A DNA stretch of 64,000 nt from Dendrolimus kikuchii (GCA_019925095.2 CM034406.1:5868388-5932387); one strand, 5' to 3'; positions 25,219 through 36,248 are shown, counted from the stretch's first letter. Translations and numbers: made by a program. Notes: generated from the letters alone by a model not told the origin.

Positions 25219-25543
25219 TTTATTAATATTTATGCGTATTTATTTCAACATTCACGTATATTAATCACAAACTACTATGAATACTACGTATATATTCATA
25301 ACAAATAAACCGGCAACCGGCCGAAATCGAGTGGTAATAAAAATCCTACGAATAGTAGTACTGACAACTAGTGGTTATAGTATAGAAACACTTCATCTGT
25401 CGTTTCCATACAAAAAGTTTACCGATCGGTTAGAAAATCCCTCCGATCGGTAATTGGTACTTTCATGAGTAACTAGCTACGAACAGTTCATTATAGAAAC
25501 ACCAGTAGAGTTACCAGGCGGTAAAATTCTAACCGTCGGTAGC

Positions 25544-28003
25544 AAAAACGAGTCGTTTTTGTAATATTGAAACAAGAATAAGTACTTACCAACTGCATTT
25601 AGGGATGTAACATGTATACAAAATCTTCATATTATTTATAGCTGTGGTTAACATGGAAGGGTAATATTTACTGAGACGTCATAACCATTAATAATTATGC
25701 TATTATTAAAATAAAATTATATACATATATATATCAATTTGCTTTATTTATTTGCAAGCAGTGTACATGGTTTTGTAAGACTAGAATCAAAAATATCACA
25801 ATCCAATGTATGTATAAATGTAAGGAAATTATGTAGGTATCATCAATAGTAAAAACAATGGAAAAATGTTGCCTTTGTCAAAACAGAATATTTTTAACAC
25901 AAATTGTAAAATGTACCACACAGTACAATTACTTTTAAAATTCCTTGTTGTAAATAGTCATACCATACCGTATTTAGTTCAATTTAAAAAGACAAATACA
26001 ATAAAATTATAATAAAAACTATACAGGAACAACAATCATATTATTTTGAAATTAATATCTGCTTATAAAAATAATCTGACTATGATGACTAGACTTCTAA
26101 TTTCTAATGACTAGTTAAATTAAATTCATAAATTAAAAATGACAAATAACTATCTAGATGTTAATGAATTTGAATCCCTTTTTGAAATGAAACTTCTTTA
26201 GAATCATTGTGATTTGAAAATTGATGAAATAAAAAAGTGCCACTAAAAAGAGAAACACATAAAATCCAACCTTATTTAATTTGAAATAAAACAAATTTCT
26301 TATTACCTGTTAGTATCAATTTTCAATAAAATAAAACTTAAAGATTTCAAATGAATTTTAGCTCTATCTGTATATACTTAGGCAGATATACTTTTATATG
26401 TAGATCAAAGAAAATTGTGCATAACATAATTTAAAGTGTAATTTAGACTGAAATTCTTGAATTATAATATGTTGACGGATGTAGGCTAAAGGATTTATAT
26501 TAATAAAAGTTAGAAAAGAATTATCTCTGAGTATATTCTCTGAAGTTTCACTTCTACTCTGTGTGAACTGTACACACACATACAATTTTTTTTATTTTTT
26601 TTTATTTGAGTTTTAGTTTTATCCTACAATCTCAACTTCTTTAAGTAACTGTGATGAAAAAATTAAATCAAATATTCACAAATACATGACTAGATACATA
26701 ATTTAATTTAGTGTAATAATCATGTAAGCCTATTAAAATATGCAAGTCTAAACCAGTAATGTATCACAAACACAGTGTTATTTCAATTGATACTTATTTT
26801 ATCTTTACTGCAGTGCTTTCATTATTTTGAATCTATCTCAAAGTGGGTAGATTTTAATGTTCTATTTTCTGGAAGGGCATTTATGGTCTTATTCATTTTG
26901 AGTTAGAGGAAGTTTGCAGGGTTATTTAAGAACCTTAAAGAAGCCTACAAACTTACTCTAACTCAGTATGAAAAAGACTGTTAGTCTTTAGACAAACTTA
27001 GGCTTAGATTCTGGCCAAATCATTCAAAAAGGTGTAAGAGTCCCAAAAGGAATGAAACAGCATAGAATAATTAAATTGCAGTGTTATCTCAAAATGCTTT
27101 TCTTTTACTATATATTTCATCTCAAATGTCATTTCAAGTATATACTATATTTAAATTTTTGATGTAAGCTTTTCCCATTTCTCTTACAGCCAAATTTTTC
27201 AAAAACAATAAAACAATTATGATATGTATGGACTATAAAACTTAATAAGGTCAATTATATTAAATGTTATCTTTGGTTGCATTAACAAAGCTACATTTAA
27301 AATTCTGAATTTATCAATAAACACATATAGATTTTGATAATAAATAGTGCTAATATAACAAACATATTTTATGTGTACATGATATTCAACAAAGTTATAA
27401 GCTTCAAGAATCATAACAATTAGACAAGAGCTAAGTAGAGGCCAGAAATACACAACACAAGTTAAATGGACTTAATTAACAGTCTTTAGGGTCAACATTA
27501 CTCAATTTATTACAATATTTATAATACTTGACATTAATAATAATTTATTTTAATTATTGTGTCTCCATTATAATGGAATTATCATTAAGACATCTAATTA
27601 TATTTTACAGTGCCACTAAGACTGTCAAAAATGATTGTGCATATTTATGTGATTGTCTGAAACTATTTCTTTACTTCTATTACAAACCAGCCAATAATCT
27701 TATCCTAAATCTTTTTCTTCAAATAATCACATAAGTATGAACTGTATATGTCATCAACACTCTTAGGGGCACTTAACGATTTGACTCCTTGTTTATTTTT
27801 GTATTTTATCAATTATAAGTACCAATTATGTATAAGGTTATGTTTCCTCAAACTGAATAAAGGTGTCTTTAGAAAATTAATTAAAAATGTCTTAAATTAA
27901 ATTGACCTTGAAACTGTAATAAATTAATAAGGTACATTATGTGATAATCTTATCTTATATATTAGATGTGAGATTATTAAATATTTCACTAAAGATTTTG
28001 TAA
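25544..28003. other. No separate gene; possible long 3' UTR of the transporter
   Basis: AT-rich throughout. AATAAA-type signals on the minus strand near 25740-25755 would allow a ~2.2-kb 3' UTR for the gene ending at 28004. A palindromic repeat lies at 26891-26973. Short frames here have no motif. Confidence 0.35.
26891..26973. repeat. Palindromic MITE-like repeat, copy A
   Basis: The left arm attcattttgagttagagga is mirrored by the right-arm reverse complement ttcatactgagttagagtaa, around a centre near 26932. It shares the half-word gaaccttaaagaagcctaca with copy B at 48021-48105. Confidence 0.75.
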
Positions 28004-29044
28004 TTATTGGGCTAAAACACCTAGCTTGTTTCTTAGATGTGAATCTGCAGGTAAAGCTAAAGCCCATTTACGTAAACCGACTAACATAACAGAACTTAGA
28101 ACTAATATGGCTCCAAACACAGAAAATTTACTTGGGATCTCATTAAAGAATAAGACCTGCCATAAAAATGCAAACACTATGTCAGCTGATCTCGCAATTG
28201 CAACAGGCCCAGCCTGTTCCATTTGTAAAGACATTGTCAATAAAATTTGACCCAAGTAACTAAACATTGCCAAGCAAACTACAAGGATCCTTTCGGTGCC
28301 ACAATTTGGCATACATAAAACACCAAAAGCAAATGAGTACAACAGGGTTTGAATAATAGCAATAGCACCAAAATTTGTCATTATTACAGAGAAATGTAGT
28401 CCCTTTAGTACTCGAAGCAATACATAGGCATTGGCACCAAATATTGTTGATATGAATGCAGCTACAGCACCCCGTAAACTATTATAGTTTTGATTGTGTT
28501 CCACAGAAACCTCATCCCCAAATAAAAATGGGGGATGTGTTATCAATACTACACCTATCAAGGTTAATATAATAGATATTGTATTCCAAATACCACAAGG
28601 TTCTTTTAAAAATACTCTAGCAAATAATGCAACAAAAACAGGCACAGAGAAAACAATAACAGATGCATCTGCTAGAGGCATATTTCGAAATGCATAAAAA
28701 CTTAACATCAAGCCCACTGTACCCACAACTGATCTTAAAACAAGCAGTATACGTTTGCCTTGGGGAAATACTGGTTGTTCAGTATATAACACTATAGGAA
28801 TAGTGGGAAGAAGAACACCTATGAATCTGAACATAGCGAGTTGCATTGGATCAATATTTACAAGACTCTTAACAATAACGGAACATAGTGAAAAAAATAA
28901 AGAGGAGAGTGTCGCTAAAATTAAACCGAGATATGGACATCTTTTTATGAGCGGCCGTTTGTTTTCGAGTAAATTTGGCAGTGTTTCATCACCGCTGCCC
29001 CCTGATAAATCTACGAGATGTTGAAGTTCCAAATGTTCAGGCAT
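28004..29044 (-). CDS. SLC35G1-like EamA-family transporter
   Basis: An uninterrupted minus-strand frame with about ten hydrophobic helices arranged as two EamA repeats. Family-typical blocks include FSLCSVIVKSL, RSVVGTVGLMLSFYAFRNMP, LADASVIVFSVPVFVALFA, ITHPPFLFG and, near the end, GPVAIARSADIVFAFLWQ then FFNEIPS and LRKWALAL. This fits the SLC35G1 (TMEM20) group of drug/metabolite-type membrane proteins. Its substrate is not established from sequence. The frame is open from 29107, but a good 3' splice site (gtaatttcag) ends at 29061 on the minus strand, so I place the start at the MPEHLE methionine (29044) with a 5' non-coding exon upstream. If there is no such intron, the protein gains 21 residues. 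It is head-to-head with the THAP gene 346 bases away. Confidence 0.9.
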   Translation of the reverse strand: MPEHLELQHLVDLSGGSGDETLPNLLENKRPLIKRCPYLGLILATLSSLFFSLCSVIVKSLVNIDPMQLAMFRFIGVLLPTIPIVLYTEQPVFPQGKRILLVLRSVVGTVGLMLSFYAFRNMPLADASVIVFSVPVFVALFARVFLKEPCGIWNTISIILTLIGVVLITHPPFLFGDEVSVEHNQNYNSLRGAVAAFISTIFGANAYVLLRVLKGLHFSVIMTNFGAIAIIQTLLYSFAFGVLCMPNCGTERILVVCLAMFSYLGQILLTMSLQMEQAGPVAIARSADIVFAFLWQVLFFNEIPSKFSVFGAILVLSSVMLVGLRKWALALPADSHLRNKLGVLAQ

Positions 29045-29060
29045 ATCGCTATAAAACTTT

Positions 29061-29389
29061 CTGAAATTACAAAATAGCATCCATTTTGAAGGCACACACA
29101 TAAACATATATCTATCTCGTTCTTCCTCAGCACTGTAACTCGCAGGAAAACAATATAACAGTATTTCAGTGCGTACATAAAGTGGAACATGAATATACGT
29201 AAATACCTAATGAGGCCGAAAATCCGCCATGTTTAGTGCACCAAATGTCATTATCAGTCAGTGCACACTGCACCCGGTACTTGTCTTGTCAAAAAGTCGT
29301 GGTATAAATCAAAATAACTAATTATCTTTCAATATTTTGCTTGTGATTTAAAATAATTGAAGCCAAATATAAATAATTACGTCGCAGAT
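29061..29389. promoter_or_regulatory. Shared promoter region of the transporter and THAP genes
   Basis: The two start codons are 346 bases apart on opposite strands, so this stretch must carry both promoters and 5' UTRs. It contains ccgccatgtttagtg at 29226-29240, which recurs at 31616-31630. On the minus strand it reads cactaaacatggcgg, similar to an ATGGCGG (YY1/Pho-like) start-site motif. No TATA box is evident. Confidence 0.5.
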
Positions 29390-30610
29390 ATGTCCGTGTG
29401 CAGTGTAATAGGTTGTGGCATAAGAAAAACACCAAATCAGTCATCTTTAACCATACACAGGTACGCTGTAAATAACATTAAAAATATTGCTTATTGTTAA
29501 TGTTTCCGGGAAAATAAAGGAAGATTTTCATTATAATTAGCAAGGTTCTTATGTGCAGTTATAGGTCATGAATGGATTTAACTTATTTAACTATATTTTT
29601 ACGTTTAAATAATGTTAATTTATTAGCTGGGGTTGTACATTATTTATCGACTTTGATATCGATATAATATGATTGCTTATATAAAATTTCTTATTTTATC
29701 ATGCTTAAAACATACAAAAATAATAATTAAAACATATTTTATAGGATCCCAAGAAATGAGCGTATAAAGAAAAAGTGGCTGGAAGCCATTGGAATGGAAA
29801 ATATAAAGCCAAATGCAAAATATATTTATATTTGCTCGCTACATTTTGATGATAAATGTTTCAACAAAACTCTGGATGTGACTCGACTACGAGATGATGC
29901 CGTGCCCTTTAAATTTGTAAGAGTAAGTTAATACTGTATATACTTTTATAGTTAGTATTGATATACTTTTTTTTAATTATATACATATTTTAATACATAC
30001 ATATTTTAATACATACATATTATTTTATAACAAAATGTGCTATAAAAGGATCAAAATTAATATACAAGTTTTGTATGGTGGGACGATGATCATCAGGATA
30101 GTCGTTGGACTGTCGGCTTATTATATCATTCCTGCTCCGTCTTCGTAGTCGAAGGCCTAAATATGTCTTCTTGTGCCTCTCACCCTCATGGAGACTGCTC
30201 GTATAATTGAAATTTGTACTTTCACTTTTAGCCTTTGATATACTTGTTGCTGCTACCTTATTACTGACATGCTAGTTACTAGTTGTAGTCTATGTCATTC
30301 TCATTCTATATAACTATTTTAGAAAAACTTATGGGTTTTGTGGCTGTGATTCCATCCAAGAAATGTATTTGCCCAATTTGAATGATAATGTCATAATTTA
30401 AGCAAATTTTATGAAAAAAATACTGTGGACACAATTATTCTAAACTAATATTTCAATATTTTGCAGCGACATGCCAGCCAACATAAAACTGGCATATTAA
30501 AAGAAAACCAGTTGGAAACAATTCCTGTTTTGGCCGGTCCTAACACCTCTACCTTGGTATTAGCTGCACATTTAAGGACTCTGCTGTTCTTTAGCTTCAA
30601 GAGATGTTAG
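29390..30610 (+). CDS. Short THAP-domain protein
   Basis: Three exons, 29390-29460, 29745-29922 and 30467-30610, GT-AG with matching phases, giving 130 residues. The THAP zinc finger is complete. It starts MSVCSVIGCGIRK (first two Cys), has RIPRNERIKKKWLEAIG with the conserved Trp, then YICSLHFDD (Cys-x2-His) and the closing AVPFKF motif. THAP domains bind DNA and occur in P-element-derived and chromatin proteins. After the domain only about 45 residues follow, with no transposase, coiled coil or other domain, and the stop is clear. AATAAA signals follow at about 30692 and 30755. It may be a small DNA-binding regulator or the remnant of a longer gene. It shares its promoter region with the transporter. 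Confidence 0.85.
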
Positions 30611-31038
30611 ATTTTGTATATACAGACTCTTTATAGTGAAGCTATTGAACCTACTTAGATAAAAGTAATATGCTTTGACATCTTTAGAGGAATAAACCAA
30701 AACTGATGGTGTCACTTCTTTGAATTTTGTATTCCATGTAAAACATCTAAGGTACAAATAAAACTCATATTATAAACTTATGCCTTTATTAGTTTTACTT
30801 TAATAAAAACTATTGTAAGTTCGTCAAATTTTTAATAATTAAGTGATTTTAGAGCAGAAGTCATAAGGAATGACGTTTGTAATTAAATAAATGTTCTGTA
30901 GGTGTTTTGTTTTTTTTTATCACGCGGCCCTTAATAAGTTTAAAATTTGAATCACTCTCACTTATGGTGCAGCGCACCTATCTTGAGGTGCGTTGCGGTA
31001 ATGTGTTACGGACTTTAGAGACAGCAACACAATTAAAA
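30611..31038. other. THAP 3' flank, no further gene
   Basis: Contains two AATAAA signals for the THAP transcript. Nothing else is recognised up to the hairpin cluster. Confidence 0.5.
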
Positions 31039-31094
31039 TAGATTGTAATAGAGAGGTAAGTAGTTTAGACTACTTACCTCTCTATTACAATCTA
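31039..31094. repeat. Hairpin with 26-bp perfect arms and 4-base loop
   Basis: The left arm (31039-31064) starts tagattgtaatagagaggt. The loop ttag is followed by the exact reverse complement (31069-31094). It is immediately followed, 6 bases on, by a second long hairpin. Confidence 0.95.
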
Positions 31095-31100
31095 ATTAAT

Positions 31101-31176
31101 CTGTTTTGGATATCAAAATAACAGTACGTGTTTTTCATAGGAAAAACACGTACTCTTATTTTGATATCCAAAACAG
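31101..31176. repeat. Hairpin with 36-bp arms and 4-base loop
   Basis: The left arm starts ctgttttggatatcaaaata and the right arm ends tattttgatatccaaaacag. The arms (31101-31136 and 31141-31176) pair at all but one position (31122/31155) around the loop atag. Confidence 0.95.
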
Positions 31177-31185
31177 CATAGCTAG

Positions 31186-31297
31186 CTAGCATGCTAACGT
31201 TTTATCGCCGACATAAAGCTTCCATCCCTTTCCGGCATATACGCAAGTGCGAGCGAGACGGCAACATACGAAACGACGATAAAATTTAGCATGCTAG
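31186..31297. repeat. Inverted repeat, ~21-bp arms, MITE-like
   Basis: ctagcatgctaacgttttat at 31186 is mirrored by 31277-31297, which reads ctagcatgctaaattttatc on the minus strand. About 70 bases of GC-richer sequence lie between, including cgcaagtgcgagcgagacgg. Preceded by gctagctagc palindromes. Confidence 0.7.
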
Positions 31298-31843
31298 AGA
31301 TGGGCAGATGGCACTGTACTACGCCATATGTTTATGTTTTGTGGTCACTGTGTTGTCAAACGACAACTTTATCAAATCAGTGTAGCAACTTTTAAAAATC
31401 GTCATATCGTTTACTTGATAAATTTGAAACACGAACTTGTCTTAGATTTCACACATCTAAATCAAAGTATCTTTGCACATAACAATATACTTACTTCCTA
31501 TTAAAGTATAAATTCTACAAATAATTAATACTCAATAATATTGAAAATAAAATGAGCCAAGGACGTTTATCGATAAAACCTAATAACATTAAAATCTTCT
31601 GGGCAGCACTAAAACCGCCATGTTTAGTGGCCAGATGACGTCACAGTGGCACGCATTTTTTATTGACGTTTCATTTCCATAGGTTTCCTACTTCACAAAT
31701 ATTTAGTGTCTAGACAATACTAAAATAGATGTTTCTAGGCAAGCATACAGTTTTCTCTATTTATGTCACATTTGTAATACGAAACTACATAAGCGATATT
31801 TTTGAAGGTAGTTGAAAAACATTGATGTTGTAAGAAGTGTGTT

Positions 31844-34800
31844 TTTTTTTTTTGGTTTTGAGGCGAGGGAAAATGCTTAACCGATTTACGCACAAACTGG
31901 GTCGTTGCTAGGGGAACGACACGCGTCGGTCAGGGGCGATAACACTGCAGCAATAGTATGCTCTTGGCAGCGCTCCGTCCGCGATCGACGTCACAGAATA
32001 GTGTGGAAGACTCCGAGCGTTGCTGCACGGGCGAGCAACTCCAATACCCACTAAAAACCCCCTCCTCCCTGACGACCCTGCGCTTTGAATGTGTTGGAAA
32101 GGCTGAGATTTAGAACATAGTTACGCCCAGCCGATCCAGCGCAATAAAGTGCCTGGAGTGTGCCCTGGGAGAACACACCCCACTTCGTTGTGCGGGGGTA
32201 GAAGGTCCTTTGCTCTTCCTAGCAAGCTAAAGGCCCCCCGCGGTAAACGGAACCTAACTCAGGGAGGGAAGTAATGCGCGTACCTGCCTCTCCGGGTGCC
32301 AGCTGAAGGCCGGCGACCTCGAGAAGACGCATTGGCACGCGCTGCAGGACTTCTCTCCCTGTCTCGTTCTGCGGCCTCCTTGAGTGACATTACTGTCTCG
32401 CAAAAAGTAACCGCAGCCCCCCAATTGTCGCTGCTCTGCAGCATGGCCTTGACCAAGTCGCAGAGCGAGTCGACTGGACCTACGTGCGTCTCAAGTTCGA
32501 AACGCTGCGTCGCCCATGCGGCGCACTCGACAAGCGTGTGTAACGCCGTGTCGGGCGCGCCGCACTGGCGGCAGTCCGGGGAAGGCAAGCAGCCCACAAT
32601 GCGACACAGATACTTATCGAAACATCCGTGTCCGGTAAGTATCTGTGTCGTCCTGAAGGTCAGGGTGCCGCTGGTGCGGTTGACCCATTCCGTCAGCTGT
32701 GGCCTGATTGCATCCACCGTGTAGCCGCCATAGGCCGCAGGGTTGTCGAGCTCTTGAGACCAGACGGCGATCATGGAGGCGGTTTCCCGCTTCCTGATCG
32801 CCTCGATTTCGACCTGACAGAAGGTCAGGCCTCTAGCTAGGGCATCCTGCCGGGTGCGGCGCACCACTGTCAGGACGTCCGCCTGGAGATGCCAGGGCGG
32901 ATCGCCTGCCAGGAGGGTGGCCGCCGTCCGCGACACTGTGCGATACCCCCGTATGGTCCTCACGGCCAGAACCTGCTGCGCCCGTTGCAGCAGGGTTCTG
33001 TTGTGGCGGTGAAGTGCATTGGACCAGACGGGTGCACCGTACAGTGCCATACTCCTCAGGATGCCAGAGTAAAGTTTCCGCGTCGCACCTCCCGGGCCCC
33101 CTACGTTGGGAAGTAGCCTCGAGAGTGCGCCCGCGGATTTGACGAGTTTGGGAACTAGCTGCTCAAAGTGCGCTTTGAACAGCCATTTCCCATCGAGAAC
33201 TAGCCCCAGATATTTCATCTGGGGCCCTACTCTAATGGCCACCCCTTGGACCGAAACGGTCAAGTCCGCGGGGGGATTGCGAAATTTCCTATGGAACATG
33301 ATGGCCTTCGTTTTCGCGGGGGAGACCCTCAAGCCCAGCCTAGCTATTCGATCTACGACAATCGCCAACCCGGCGTTAGCGACGTCCACGGATTCTGCAA
33401 ATGACGCAGCGCGTGCCGTGAGTAGGGTGTCGTCCGCAAAGCAGATCAGCCCTACCCCGGGTAGGACCGGAACCCGAAGGATCCAGTCATAACCTACGTT
33501 CCAAAGAATCGGCCCGAGGACCGACCCCTGTGGAACGCCGCACGCGACGCGTCGACGACCTACCTCGGGATTGCCGGACTCACCGCCCTCCCAAAGGATA
33601 TGTCGATCCTGCAGGTACGCGCCCAACAGCCTCGTGAGGTACGGGGGGACTCCATGCGCGCGGAGCCCCTCCCTGATCGTCTCATGAGGGAGGCTGTTAA
33701 AGGCGTTCGCTATGTCTAGCGACACCGCAAGAACGACACCCTTCGCTTGGACGGCTTCGTCCGTTGACGTTCGCAGCGTCTCGAAGGCGTCCATCGTGGA
33801 GCGCCTCCGCCGAAACCCGAACTGCGTTTCTGAAAGCCCCGGCTCCACAGCGTCGAGATGCTTCACGAGCCGCTCCGCCAAGATCTTTTCGAAGACCTTA
33901 GCGACCTCGTTCAGCAGCACTATGGGCCTGAAGGCGGACAGATCGTTGGGAGGCCGACCTCCCTTGGAAATCAGGCACAAACGACCCTCCTTCCATTGCG
34001 ACGGGAGCCGACCTGCGCGAATACAGGCTTCGAACAGTTCCCGCAGCTGGCCGCGTAGATGTTTAGCGGCCAGGAAGAGGAGTCGACCTGGAACCCCGTC
34101 GGGTCCCGGTGCCGTCTTCCTGCCCCGGAGCCGGTCCAGGGCAACGTCTAGTTCCCCCTCGGAGATGGAGTGAGGCTCCTCGTCCGTGGGAGTGTCGGGA
34201 ACGGGTGGACCCATACTGGGGGGAGTGAAGTTTCCCGGATCCGGGAAGAGCCCGTCGATAACCGACCGGAGCACCTCGGGTTCGAGCGTTTCCGTGACCG
34301 TGGATGTGCAAGGCCGCAACGTGTTGCGGGCCCCACGGTACGGACGCCCCCAAGGGTCCCGATCGAGCGTCTCGAGGAGCTCGGCCCGAGCCCGGGCTTT
34401 CGCTTGCAGTATTGCAATCGAAAGGGCCTTTCTGGCCTCCCTAAACTCGCCCACGAGTCCATTTTCCGCGACGTAGTCCGGAGGACGGCGCGCCCTGCAG
34501 CGTTTGAGCCTGTGGCTGATGATGCGAACTGCCTTTCGCATCTCGCCCAGCTCCTCGGTCCACCAGTGGACCTGCTTGCACGGAGGCTGCCGCTTGGAGA
34601 CGCGAGGCATCGCCGCGTCGTAAACCCTCGTCAGGGTCTTGCGCATGTGCTCTGCCTGCGACTCCAGGTTCTCGAATTCGACTGGGTAGGCCCAGCTTTC
34701 CGTGAATGCCCACTCCTCGGCCTGCTCCGGATCGAGCTTGGTAAGGGCCCAACGCGGGAAGAGAGGGGGGCGATGAACAGGGCTCGGACCGGAAGAGGGG

Positions 34801-34911
34801 GTAAGCTCAAATCTGATGTACCGATGATCAGAGAGCGACTCCACCTCCTCCAGCACCCTCCATCCGACAACTCTGCGGGCGGCCGCATGAGTGGCGAATG
34901 ACAGGTAAGTA
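31844..34911 (-). mobile_element. R1-clade non-LTR retrotransposon, 5'-truncated, with target duplication
   Basis: A poly-A tail (T-run at 31844-31853 on this strand), a 3' UTR to 32258 and one long ORF2 reaching the 5' edge make up the insertion. The 14-bp word gtaagaagtgtgtt flanks it at 31830-31843 and 34912-34925. The flank is not 28S rDNA, so it is outside the classic R1 site. Its 3' UTR differs from those of the copies at 638 and 34984, so it belongs to a separate family. Confidence 0.95.
32259..34911 (-). CDS. R1-clade ORF2 protein, endonuclease-truncated (reverse transcriptase)
   Basis: One frame of about 880 codons is open from the element's 5' edge to a stop at 32259. A GTG at 34856 is only an arbitrary start. 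The first residues (FATHAAARRVVGWRVLEE, then SLSDHRYI) are the end of the apurinic-like endonuclease, whose catalytic core is missing. The reverse transcriptase follows in order: GRKTAPGPDGVPGRLL, FRPIVLLNEVAKVFEKIL, ETQFGFRRRRSTMDAFETL, VSLDIANAFNSL, GVPQGSVLGPILWN, the active site FADDTLL, and MKYLGLVLDG. The C-terminus has the GTLTFRTTQILTGHGCFDKYL block, a Cys-rich knuckle (CRQCGAPDTALHTLVEC) and an Arg-rich tail. No internal stop or shift exists, so it is young. Without the endonuclease it cannot start its own insertion. Confidence 0.92.
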
Positions 34912-34983
34912 GTAAGAAGTGTGTTGTTTTAAGTCTAGTGCTTGCTTGCTCAGGTCAAATCTATTTTTATCCTTCTACTCGTT

Positions 34984-35510
34984 TACCTTTTTTTTTTGGC
35001 CAGGGGAAATCCGTTTGAGGACTAAGCCGCAACAGGCATAGAAGCCTGGGGGATGTTCGCGACTCGTGTCAGTGTGGGATTCGTCAGATCGGGGGTGGCA
35101 CTAGCGTCCCCAGTCAGAACTGGTGTCACGCTATTGCCACTCCCCAGTTAGGGATACCCACTAAAACCTCTGGGTGTTCCGTCCTGCGCCTTATGCCAGG
35201 GCTACGTGAATGCGGGTTTCCCAACTCCGCGTGCCCTGGCAGGCGTGGACCCCCTCACTGGGCCTCTTCCAATGCCAGGGGACGTCTCCCCCGACTACAA
35301 TTAGGTCTTTTCCAACGTGGGGCGGTCTGTAACTCGCCCCACGGGAAGAGAGATGAGCGCGCGCAGAACACTCGCGCTCTCATCTCGACGGCATATGCGG
35401 GTGAGTGAGAACCCCTATACCCTTAGGGGCCCCACCTGCGCCGCCCGCTTACGGTGGCCGAAGGTCACTATCCGATTTCCGGCGTCGGCATGTCCTCTTT
35501 TGGCGGGGGG
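34984..35510 (-). mobile_element. R1-clade 3' fragment with 9-bp target duplication
   Basis: This segment is nearly identical along its length to 638-1165 of the first R1 copy: same tail, ggccaggggaaatccgtttg, and ggcatatgcgggtgagtgag. It contains only the 3' UTR and the last codons. ctactcgtt flanks it at 34975-34983 and 35511-35519. It inserted 58 bases beyond the target duplication of the 31844-34911 element and belongs to the other R1 family. Confidence 0.85.
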
Positions 35511-35920
35511 CTACTCGTTCCCCTGGCACAAGAAAAAAATTATATTTGTAAGATTACTGTAAGGTACAATTTTTAAACTTCTTCTTTCCATGGAAACTTT
35601 TTTAAGAACCTGCGGTTATTTCAAGAAAGCGTTGCAAAAGCCAAAGCCCAGCTTTAGGGGGATAACGTTGTTTTAGTATTTACGAACTTCTAATGTGAAT
35701 AAAATCGTAAAAACTGAAGTGCAGAAGTTTTTGTTTTGCGTCAATTCTAAATTTGAGAAAAAGCAACAGAAGAAAGAAGCTGAATTTCAAGAAAAACAAG
35801 ATTGTTTACGTATTGTTTGAATACTCTATGACAATTTCAAGTTGCCATACTGCACTGATATTTTTTTAATGTGTCTATTTCAAGTTTCATAAACCAGATT
35901 CTAATACTACTACTACTTAA
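35511..35920. other. No gene recognised
   Basis: AT-rich spacer between the R1 fragment and a MITE. No exon seen. Confidence 0.4.
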
Positions 35921-36110
35921 GAGGCCTATTCACTATTCTACAGTGTAGTCCTGCGGTGGGCGGAGCTTATTGGACTCAAAAGACAGCCTTCTCGGCATAT
36001 CCATAGTAGTTTGTGCTTCTCGGTGTTGCCGGACGAAATGCAGGCTACAACAACATTTACAATCCTGCATTAAACGGCGGACGGCTTTGCAGTGTAATGA
36101 ATAGGCTCCT
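35921..36110. mobile_element. ~190-bp MITE upstream of ZSWIM7
   Basis: It begins gaggcctattcactattcta and ends gcagtgtaatgaataggctc. Read from each end these share g(g/a)gcctattca(c/t)tattctacagt-like termini. The interior is GC-richer and non-coding. It ends about 145 bases before the ZSWIM7 start codon, so it could lie in the promoter. Confidence 0.6.
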
Positions 36111-36248
36111 TTATCTAAGCCACTGTTTTGGATTATAACTGTGCTAATTTATATCTCAGATGTAATTATTCTTTGGCTATTCTGATAATATTACATATTT
36201 GGTATTTCTGTAATTCTGATTTCTGACTTGCAATTTATATTTAGAGAT

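Larger units (their letters stand above)
20031..25543. mobile_element. PIF/Harbinger DNA transposon with both genes
   Basis: A Myb/SANT-like gene (plus) and a Harbinger DDE nuclease gene (minus) converge, the standard two-protein layout of this superfamily. Candidate ends share gctacc followed by ga(t/c)ggtta: gctaccaataaccgatggtt at 20031, and the reverse complement of 25512-25543. Just inside, both ends have gcgtttc/gtgtttc words and ccgat-rich segments, so the inverted ends are degenerate. I could not confirm a 3-bp target duplication, so the exact limits are uncertain. Both coding sequences are open through all exons. Confidence 0.75.

Noticed and set aside
32296..34901. Many plus- and minus-strand frames over the R1 element
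   Set aside because: Shadows of the long, GC-rich reverse-transcriptase frame on the minus strand.
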